A DNA stretch of 64,000 bases from contig NC_083649.1 in assembly GCF_963576545.1 (NCBI RefSeq), positions 8,004,906-8,068,905 of the forward strand, read 5' to 3'. Positions 56,401-64,000 of this stretch are shown piece by piece. Origin of the DNA: Limanda limanda (taxonomy: Eukaryota > Chordata > Actinopteri > Pleuronectiformes > Pleuronectidae). Position 1 is the stretch's first letter. The number at the start of each line of letters is the position of its first letter. The translations under genes and the position numbers were made by a program. The notes beneath the pieces were generated by a model. That model was not told the DNA's origin. It was given only the letters and a program-made list of their open reading frames with translations, and made no database searches.

Positions 56401-58260
56401 GGGGATGAGTCAAGACGGTAAAACTCCCTGTGCTGCAGTGCAGCAGTCGCCCCTGGTGAAGAGTTGTGCCAAGGAACAGCAGCCGCAGCCTGAGGAGGTC
56501 TCCACGGAGGAGGAGAAAGGAAAGGTGAGGAAAGCGTTCCAAAGACAGCTGCCCAAATTAACGTTTCAGCTCTGGGTCATATAAACTGTCTTCAGAGCAT
56601 CTCATCTAAGACTCTGAGGGTCTTAATCTGATTGGTGTTCGGATATTGTGGTCTGTTTCAAAGGGATATAGATATTTATTTACAATGTAATGTAAAATAC
56701 ACTGTCAGAAAAATTGGTAGATAAAAGATATTTGTTAAATCTATTGAATCCACTGAAGTTAAATTTGGTCTCTATTGATTTAACTGTTTAGCTTTTGGGT
56801 TCTTGAGTCTAAGGGCACCACCTGGTGGTATAAAGTCAAAGTGCAACACATTTGAATCTGAAAATGTTCTAATGACTCCTAACTAACTTCATGGTTATAT
56901 AAACACTTTTATTTGATCTCTCTCTTTATTGTAGGAATTTATTGTCCCTGTGCAGGCCACAGGACTGAAGGCTGCAGTGCTCACAGAGACTTCATCTACT
57001 GGCCCTCAACCACAGCCTCAGGGCCCTCGGGACCAGGAGGTGAGGGCGTCTACGCAGGAAATGGAGGATAGAAATGATTCATTGCAGAAGGAGGCTGACA
57101 ATGTAAAAGAGGAAGTGAAGAACAAAGAAGAAGAGGAGGAGGAGGAAGAAGATCCTGCTCGAATCTACAGCGATTGGACGAGGGGCTCTGTGCGGCGCGT
57201 CACACGACAGCTGGAGCAAAAAATGAAAATGGAGCACACGACTCCAACAACCTCCTCCTCATCGCCACCATCCCTCTCTGCTGGCACGTCCTGCTCCCAG
57301 CGGCCGGCGCCCAGCATCCATCCTGTGGCTGCGTCTCTATTGCAGGACGGGTCTGATTGCTCGCAGGAGTCAATCGTTGGCACTGAGCAGGAGGACGGAC
57401 CAGTGAAAAGGGAGAGTGGTAATGTCGTTGAGATGGGAGCACTAGGAACTAATGACAGAAGCACAAAAGGACACAAACTCCAGCCTGCTGATGGTAGATT
57501 GCTCTCTACCTCTTATCCTTTCAACCACTTTGCCCACTCTCCCTTTGCCTCCGTGAACTTTCTGTGTCTGGAGGGCGTGACGGAGCTCGAGTCAGGCACC
57601 GACTGGGACTGCCCCCCAGAAGGACCCCACAGTGACATTATCATGAGGGAGACGTGGGAGACCCTGTGTGAGCTGGGTGCCTTCCTGCAGCAGGTGAGCA
57701 CGGCCGGAGCCTACAAGACCAGTTGTGTGGACCAGTTCTTCGGCCTCAGTGCTGGATCCTCTCAGAAGAGAAGTAGCAGCATCCAGAAGAGGGTCCGAGA
57801 GGTGGAGGCCAGGATTCGCCAGGCAGGGCTGACCCCCCCGTCCCTCATGAAGCGCTCAGCCTCTCTGGCCAAACTGGGCTGCCTGGAGCTGCTCGCCAAC
57901 GACCTGAGCGAGTGGGAGCTCAGCCGCTCGCCCGTCTCGCTGCTGTCAGAACAACATCCAGTTCACACGAGCGACGAGTCCAAGAAGCAGCGGGTGCACA
58001 ACTCTCCCTCCGAGGCCGACCAGCAGCCAGAGGTCCTGGAGGTTGACGTGGAGGGGGTTTCTGAAGCTGGAGAAACCTCAAGAGGAATCCCTCCGCCCTC
58101 ATATCAGAGTCAGCAGAGAGGAGACGTCGGCAGCATCAGTCCCGATTCCCTGCATTCACATGCGCTGTCGCTCATTGCCACAAGGCAGCAGTACGGGAGG
58201 ACTCACCCCCTGACCCGGCTCAAGAAAAGAACTGTCAGCTCCCTGTACCACACCATGTAA
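38458..58260 (+). CDS. ssh2: Slingshot protein phosphatase 2 (cofilin phosphatase), complete
   Basis: Exons: 38458-38520, 43437-43480, 50890-51002, 52008-52072, 52154-52275, 53128-53193, 53281-53346, 53505-53699, 53910-54003, 54116-54244, 54549-54595, 54731-54877, 55021-55221, 55483-56524 and 56935-58260. They total 3720 nt, 1239 residues (human SSH2 1423). The start MALVTVQRSPTPSTSSSPC matches SSH2. Then come the SSH N-domain (SISESFLTVKGAALFLPRG, LLRPEDNIKLAVRLES), the DEK-C-like region (REIMMLKDLENVTCKEIRTE) and the dual-specificity phosphatase from about residue 315, with signature VHCKMGISRSA (Cys394). The tail is long and Ser/Pro-rich, with KRSASLAKLGCLELL and the terminal SSLYHTM. The family dephosphorylates cofilin and promotes actin filament turnover. 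A candidate alternative first exon is listed separately. Confidence 0.97.
38521..43436 (+). other. ssh2: ssh2 intron 1
   Basis: Large intron. Apart from the 189-bp tandem duplication at about 39278-39660 I see no RNA gene or element. The frames in it (for example 39877-40128, minus) show no known domain. Confidence 0.6.
39278..39660. repeat. tandem duplication, ~189-bp unit, two copies plus a remnant
   Basis: GGGCACACACAC followed by TTTATATGGATATAAACATA begins at about 39279 and 39468. The copies end GGTGTTTGTTATACCTCAAG, and only a few bases differ between them. Confidence 0.93.
47708..48342. mobile_element. hAT-like MITE ends, compound, in ssh2 intron 2
   Basis: TAGGGCTGGGCGATATGG at 47708 is the common end of fish hAT-type MITEs. 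Inverted counterparts occur twice, GCCCAGCTCTA ending about 48048 and GCCCAGCTGTA ending about 48342. The interior is AT-rich with no frame. Two overlapping or nested copies are likely. Confidence 0.55.
48559..48878 (+). CDS. ssh2: candidate alternative first coding exon of ssh2
   Basis: Open from ATG 48559 (MFPSTCSTSVRTSF...) to the donor CAGCT|GTGAGT at 48878, 320 nt, ending in phase 2. That is exactly the phase needed by ssh2 exon 3 (C ATC AGT), giving ...GDIDQ-L-ISESF at the junction. A second in-frame ATG is at 48751 (MPPGVV). The exon is far more GC-rich than the surrounding intron. An inverted CCAAT box (GATTGG) lies about 75 nt upstream at 48482-48487. The stretch GCFCVCCAGK is Cys-rich. 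Internal promoters giving different N-termini are common in large genes. No transcript evidence is available here; the exon could also be only partly coding. Confidence 0.6.
51078..51945 (-). mobile_element. L1/Tx1-type LINE ORF2 C-terminal fragment in ssh2 intron 3
   Basis: Minus-strand frames at 51944-51621 and 51536-51078 read RNLRVIDQWLCDTGIQPF and FWKGIKSEIDKVLG, resembling the C-terminal region of fish L1-clade ORF2. The two frames are separated by stops, so the copy is dead. Confidence 0.7.
52300..53092 (+). mobile_element. non-LTR retrotransposon 3' end in ssh2 intron 5
   Basis: Frames at 52340-52615 and 52509-52907 (frameshifted relative to each other) read LPVLDYSDLLYMNAPANCL and AWNALQKTLKLKEL, the end of a fish LINE ORF2. 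The 3' UTR ends GGTTAAATAAAGGC and a poly(A) tract at 53079-53090. Inserted in the sense orientation of ssh2, only 35 nt before exon 6. Confidence 0.8.
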
Positions 58261-58278
58261 CCCTCACAGTGTGTGTCC

Positions 58279-58320
<42 letters not shown>

Positions 58321-59850
58321 CAGGGATAATGTGCACCTGTGAGAGATGGAGATTTAGTGTATATGTTGGATCTATTCAGCAAAACAAACCAATGCCTCTT
58401 GCCTTAAAGGATATGTTCAATAGTTTCCGTGTGTTTTTTTCTTGCAGATCCACAACGAGCCTCTGTGAAATCTGCGTTAGGAGATATTTGTTTCGGTGGA
58501 AGGGCAGTGGCGAGGCTATGAAGGTTCCGATTAAGTAACACAAAGAGTCAAATTGGAAGATTTCAAACAGCAGCTAACACAATCCTCCAGATGTACGTGG
58601 GTAACTCTGTTCAAAAGCTAACAAGCCTGAGCCTGCACAAAATCGCTGGTTTCTCCGTCAACATTTTGATATTTACTGAATTGCTGTCGGTTGACTGAAA
58701 AGTTCGGCCTGATGTTAGGTGGAATGTAGCCTATGTTTTCCTCTTCTTGTGCTCTCATCTCTCTCCATCAGCATTTACCAGTTGTGCTGCGGAGTTTAAA
58801 CGACACGGCTGTCCTCCTGGTGCAATGTGACCACGAATGAATCTGCCCATCATCAACTCAACGCTCACACAAACGTCTTTTAAAGATTATTTATGTATAA
58901 ACTTTGGCTCATTTGGCAAAAATACACAAAGTATATTATTAAATTATATTCTGCTGTACTTTAATGTTTGAATTGTGCTGGCAGCATCAGATCTAACCGC
59001 TCAGGTGGAACCGCGGACGCTTATAGATCAGTGTTTTATCCCCAAAGACAGTTGTTCCCGGATCAGGTGACGGAGCGTAGTCATTGAAACTTTGCAAAGA
59101 GAAAGAGGCAAGCTGTTTATTTCATGTTTGTTTTGACGACACCATACCTCAGTACGTCTGAACCGAATCGGACCTGCAGAAACGTCAGGCTCCGGATTCC
59201 CTGGAATGTCCGTCTCAATCAGAAACAATTCGCATTTCACTACTTGACAAACTGAACTCGTCTCTCTCGTGTCCTCCGATGCCACTAGGACTAGATGTTT
59301 GTTTTTCCGTACGTGTTGCTGTGTGTGAGAACGCTTAGGTTAGGGGGGGTTGGGTTTTCTGCTTTGTTCTCTTTTAAGAAGTAAAGGTCTTTATTGTGAG
59401 TGTTGACATTTAATGAACTGTACATGTTTTTATATCTGGTCTGTGTGTGTGTCTGTGTGTGTGTGTGTGATTGCGACTGTGTAGCACAACTTTTACCATG
59501 TGGGCGTGTACATTTTTTAAAATTCTGGATCGTTATCTCCTTTGTACACGTTGAAGGAGTGTGCCTGTGACTGGCAAGTGAAACTTCTCTGCAGTCTATC
59601 AGAAATGTCTGTACAGAGACGACTGTCATACATGCACTTTACTCCCTTTTTAATTTTAAATGTGGCTTAATTTTTAATGTTTTTTTAATGTGTGGTTGCT
59701 ACTTTTGAGGAGCATGCTTAGATTGTAGAAGCTGTTGGGTATGTGTGTGTGTGTTGTCAAAAACCTTTTTCTTTATTTTAAACTATCAGTGTAAATATTC
59801 TTTTATATCATGTGCTTCAACTGTGACCATTAAACAATGGAAATGAGTCC
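58261..59850 (+). other. ssh2: ssh2 3' UTR
   Basis: About 1.6 kb of non-coding sequence after the TAA (58258-58260), with GT/GA runs at 58268-58320 and T-rich stretches. It ends with ATTAAA at about 59829-59834. Confidence 0.7.
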
Positions 59851-60475
59851 GTCTGGTTTGCTGTGTGTCTGTGAAGCCGAAGAACAAGACTTATAGGTGA
59901 ATACTTTTCAGCTTTAATGAAAAGGTGACGTCATAGTGAAAGTTTTCTTCTCTTTAAGATAATAAGTTGATGTTTTCATAGACTAAACATCACAATTTTC
60001 GCAGAATATAATGCGAGATCTCAACACCCAAACCTGTGATTTTTAAATATATAATATTTATTTATTATGTAAAAGAAATTAAGTTACTTGATTGTGGAAG
60101 GAACAGACCAGGTCTCTAAAACATCCTGTATCAGGTACATGATATACAACAACCTCTTCATTGCTAAAGTAAAAAGGTTCTTATGAATTTATAAGATAGT
60201 TAAACATGTGGTGTTTAATATTTAATAAAAGGCATTTCTTTCCACATTTAAGAAGCCTGTCAATGTTGGGTAAGTGTGGATAAACACATGTAATGATCCT
60301 ACGAGTGTATAATGATCAGATACACATTTCTGTTGCAGCTCATAACTCAAATTACTTAATTCTAGATGAAATATGAAACCTTTCAGCATTTAAAATCCAC
60401 TACAAAGCAGTTCTACATGTAGTAAAGTGAGTATAGTAGTTTTATTGTAATGTAAACTTGAATTAACGCAATAAA

Positions 60476-60560
60476 TAAGATAAGATCATGTTTATTGATC
60501 CCATGCCAGGAACATTCACTTGGTAAAGCAATATAATAAAAGCAAGTGAATGAAATCTAA
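60476..60560 (-). mobile_element. reversed LINE 3'-end fragment
   Basis: ATAAGATAAGATCATG and TTTATTGATCCCATGCC are variants of the LINE terminal sequence seen elsewhere in the window. Confidence 0.5.
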
Positions 60561-60884
60561 TCCAGATACAATCATGACATAATGACACTACTTTTTAATG
60601 TCTTTTAGTGTTTTGATCCTATAAAAAGTACTTTTGTGTGTGACATTAATTATTGAGTTTGAAAAAAATACAGGTTTAGAGTTCTACCTGTTGTGTAAAT
60701 AATAATCACCCACAGATGCTTTACTGGTCAACATTTCATTTGTGTGCGTGTGCAGGGTTACATATCTCAAAAGCTGATATGCATGCTCACATGGAAATAT
60801 TCCTAGATATCAAACCCTATATGCATAGTATTGATTTTACTGATTATCTCCCCACATGATCAGTTTTTCTATCGCATAACTTTA

Positions 60885-61285
60885 TTCAAGATTCAAGATT
60901 CAAGATTTTTTATTGTCAAATGCACAGAGATAACATGAAGTAGTCACTGTCAATGAAATGCTTGGGTCACACACTCTCTTTAAGCAATGCTCAGTAATTT
61001 CAACCAAAAAAAATAAAATAGAAATAGTACAAAATAGAATAAAAAATAATAAAATAGAATAACAATGAAATAGAATATCAAAAATTTAAAATAGAAAATA
61101 AAATATATACATCTAAATATATATCTTTACAATGAATGTTCAATTTGTGCAGTAGTGCAAATATTCAAATATGCTTATTATGGTGCTGGTGCAAATATGC
61201 AAATATTCCAGGGTGCTGGTTTGGTGGAGTTATTGCAGTTCAGAGGAGTTATTATATTCAGCCGAAGGAGTTTCCTACTTGCTCC
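60885..61285 (-). mobile_element. reversed Rex/L2-like LINE 3' UTR
   Basis: ATTCAAGATTCAAGATT is a tandem LINE tail, followed by TTTTTATTGTCAAATGCACA and a region of repeated GTGCAAATAT words, characteristic of a fish LINE 3' UTR in reverse orientation. Confidence 0.6.
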
Positions 61286-62172
61286 TACTTGTTGTGCTGT
61301 GGTGGCTTTTTAAAAACCCATCATCACCTTGTGTCTGAACAAAGAAGAGGATGAACCAGGAGCGTGAGACATCAGTTGACCTGTGTGTTTATTCTCTGTA
61401 ATAAAGCCTCAGCTCTTCTATCAGAGCCAAACACACCTCTGGAGTGTGTTAAAAACGTGTTATTTTATCCTTTAAGAGAAGAAGAGCCGAATTCGGTTTG
61501 CTCAATTCAAGTATTTATTTAGAAAGCAATGAACAGGTTATGGCAAAACAATGGGCTTCCACACATAAGATGTATCAGAGCGCCCTGAACATCCGGCATC
61601 TGTCTATTTTATAGTAGTAGGTCTTTTTTTCTCCTCCTCGGAAGTGCGCAGGCGTAATCCATCCTCCTGGCATTTGGTATACGGAAGTGAACAGGGAGAC
61701 ACTCCCAATGACGCTATAGTTGCTTGGCAACCTGTTTACTTCAAGAAAATCCTTGAACCAGCAGATGCAATGTGGGGCAAAATTGTTGTCCAGCGAAGCA
61801 AAGAATATTATGTTTCAGCTATATCAAAACAAACCTGACTGTGTAAACATTCGGATCCTCGAAACCAAACAATGTCACAAAATTAAGTCAACAAAGTCTC
61901 TCTGTCCGACCTCCAGAACTTTATCAGACAGCTCCTGGAACTCTATGTGAGTTTAATGAATCTGAGGGAATAAGCCTTTAATATCAGAAGTTAGAAATGA
62001 GTGAAGGAGTGAAAGATTCATTATTAACACTAAGCAGCAGTTATTATAATCATTTGTATGAAGCATTATATCCAGCTAAAACTGTTCCTATCTTTATTGT
62101 TAGAATTCTGTCAGCCACAACCTATAGTTAAAAATTAGAAGTCCCAACAAGTGACTCTGAGGGACGCGTTGA

Positions 62173-62193
62173 CCCCCCCCCCCCCCCCCCCCC
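62173..62193. repeat. poly(C) tract
   Basis: 21 consecutive C, flanked by CpG-containing ACGCGT on both sides (62164 and 62204), at the left edge of a GC-rich island. Confidence 0.95.
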
Positions 62194-62199
62194 GGAACA

Positions 62200-62546
62200 G
62201 GAACGCGTCACGTTTCCCTGCACTCACAGACCCGGTTCCAAAATAGATGGACCCCCCCCTTCCACCCCTCCGCCCCCTCCACCCTGTCCTGCCCCGGTCC
62301 TCCGGCTCGCTCCCCTCTCTCTCCTTCCCTTCCGAGGAGCGTCACGCAGTTGTCCAGTGCGCAGCGTCTCCTGGAAGCCGGATCATTCTAAAGGGAATAA
62401 ACCTCCACCACCACCCCCACCAGCAGCAGCAGCAGCAGGAGTCGGAGGAGGACGAGGAGGTGGAGGAGTCAGATCCCCGCAGCAGCAGCAGCAGCACCAC
62501 CCGGTTCAGAGACGTCCAGGGAAGAGGGGTCTCCCCTTGAGAAGAG
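62200..62546 (+). promoter_or_regulatory. GC-rich island with possible first exon of a downstream gene
   Basis: CpG-rich sequence with CAG/CCA repeats and a good donor (GAAGAG|GTGAGG at about 62547). One frame is open from 62247 to 62540 (MDPPLPPLRPLHPVLP...), but it stops just before the donor and is low-complexity, so the exon is more likely 5' UTR. The gene would continue to the right, outside the window. Its identity is unknown. Confidence 0.45.
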
Positions 62547-62700
62547 GTGAGGACCCCCTCTCTCTCTCTGTGTGTGTGTGTGTGTCCGTGTGGCTGCTGC
62601 AGGGAGCACAGCCGCCCCCCCCTGTCCCCAGAACAGGTCTTACATGGCAGCTGGGGGACACTTAAAGAAAAGACTGTAAATTACCACCCCTCCCTCTCCC

Positions 62701-64000
62701 CTCCTCTCTCTCTCTCCCTCTCTCACAACCTCTGTTCTTTATCTGCGTTTGTGCGCAATGGCTGTTTTAAAATTTACGAGTCGTTCATTACGCACGGTGC
62801 CATGGCTTCGTTCTGGGGCTATTTAGGAGCAGGCAGGCCGGAGGGGGGGGTGGGTTGGCTGGTGGGGGGGGTGGGGATGGTGGGGGGGGCGGCCCCGGGT
62901 GGGACAGTGCAGTCTGTCATGGCTATATTAGGAAAGTGGCAGTGTCATTCTTTCGCTTGGTCCCGACGCTCCAGAGCTGGTGCATGAGACCAATCTCACA
63001 TTTCTGAAGGTGTCTTACTGTCTATTCTATAAACATTTTGTAGATTTTTATCTTATCTCTAACAGGTTCTATTTCTGTATGTGTGATCTAAATGTATTTT
63101 ATATTGTTTACTGTTGTTTGGCTTTATTTGTTTTTTTATTTTTAACCTGTAAAGCACCTTCAAACCTATAGTAACTAAAAGGTGCTATATAGATAAACTT
63201 TATTATTTCTATTATTAGTTCAATCTGGGAGCCGGCTTCTTCCAGCTCATTCCTAATGTGTGGAAACCATCTTGGAGAGAGTTGAAGATTTTATTTCTTT
63301 CGAATCCACTTTGCTTTTCTTCATCGTTAATGTTTTTAAAGCATTCTCATGTTCAATCAGATTATAAATATACACATAGATTATTTAGTTTTTAACTTGT
63401 GCCCAGGAGATCGTCCTTATCTGCAGCTCCACGTTGAAAAAACAAACACAGAAGTAAAATCCTATTGTTGCTACAACAACTCACGGACACAGAATCAATA
63501 CAAATATTTATAGGCTTTGTAGGCCGGAGGTATTTATAGAGGTGTGTATGATATTGTGTGTTCGGCCTGAAACGCCCCACAGCTGGCCTGTTTGAAATGG
63601 TCGCTGGAATGTAAATCTCTTGATAGTGGCGAGCGTCCAGGAAAGCAGCTTCTCATCACTGTGGTGGAGTCATGGAACCGGGAGGCTTCACATCTGAGTT
63701 TGGGGAAATCTCCCAGTTTAAGCTGTGGTCGCTGCATCTTCCCTTCCTCACTGACACGCAGGAGAAGAACAGTTGGAGTTTATAATCATCCACGAAACAC
63801 GAGGATGAACTGAGCTGCTCTTATCAGGCGACTTCAGGGACGGATGCAGGCCTACTTTTACTTTAAGGGATTTAATTGTGTCCTCGTGGAAGCCAGTGCA
63901 GTCAGGGAATATATGTTTGATCAGTTTTTAAACTGCACTCTCATAGGGATGTATCACATGAGTGTGTATTTCTAGCTTCACCCTGGTTGGTATTGTACCT
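62701..64000. other. right end of window, no gene recognised
   Basis: G-rich runs at 62840-62890 and a LINE/SINE-like tail at 63140-63215 (AAAAGGTGCTATATAGATAA). The rest shows no domain. It may be intron of the gene starting at about 62200. Confidence 0.45.

Larger units (their letters stand above)
59851..62160. other. intergenic region downstream of ssh2
   Basis: AT-rich with reversed LINE 3' ends at 60476-60560 and 60885-61285 and no recognised gene. The frames at 61644-61950 (+) have no known domain. Confidence 0.5.

Noticed and set aside
57165..57476. minus-strand frames opposite the last ssh2 exons
   Set aside because: Antisense shadows; the plus-strand frame is SSH2 with conserved motifs.
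62247..62540. 97-residue Pro/Ser/Glu-rich frame
   Set aside because: Low complexity and stops just before the donor; more likely 5' UTR.

Overview
The window looks like a piece of a ray-finned (teleost) fish genome. Genes are split into short exons with GT-AG introns, and the intervening DNA carries fish-type L2/Rex-like LINEs, a Tc1 remnant, a hAT MITE and very long microsatellites. I assembled the exons by eye from splice sites and codon phase. For every gene except the calpain the coding exons add up to a whole number of codons.

Layout, left to right. (1) 103-4863 (+): the last 16 coding exons of supt6h (histone chaperone and elongation factor SPT6); the 5' part lies outside the window. 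(2) 7424-13569 (-): complete rab34 (10 coding exons, 255 codons), holding a ~1.3 kb GATA-type array in one intron. (3) about 15233-18065 (+): a non-coding 5'TOP snoRNA host gene with eight exons and six intronic box C/D snoRNAs, two SNORD49-like and four SNORD65-like, so an SNHG29-like gene. Its 3' half is a repeated exon-plus-snoRNA module. (4) 20886-27342 (+): a conventional calpain with an intact Cys/His/Asn triad. Its penta-EF-hand region is interrupted by nested LINEs, and at least one expected EF-hand exon cannot be found. (5) 29144-32944 (-): complete nsrp1, tail-to-tail with the calpain. (6) 38458-58260 (+): complete ssh2 (slingshot cofilin phosphatase, 15 coding exons, 1239 residues), with a candidate alternative first coding exon at 48559-48878 that splices in phase to exon 3. 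(7) 59850-64000: repeats, then a GC-rich segment from about 62200 that may be the start of another gene.

The order supt6h, rab34, nsrp1, ssh2 resembles human 17q11.2, where SUPT6H/RAB34 and NSRP1/SSH2 lie in the same band (recalled, not checked). The SNHG29-like host gene is at 17p11.2 in human, so its place here is notable. The genes share no single pathway: transcription elongation (supt6h), vesicle and ciliary trafficking (rab34), rRNA 2'-O-methylation (snoRNAs), calcium-dependent proteolysis (calpain), alternative splicing (nsrp1) and actin turnover (ssh2).

The most interesting parts are the amplified SNORD65 host gene, the in-phase alternative ssh2 first exon, the TE-disrupted calpain C-terminus and the rab34 microsatellite that runs up to a splice acceptor.
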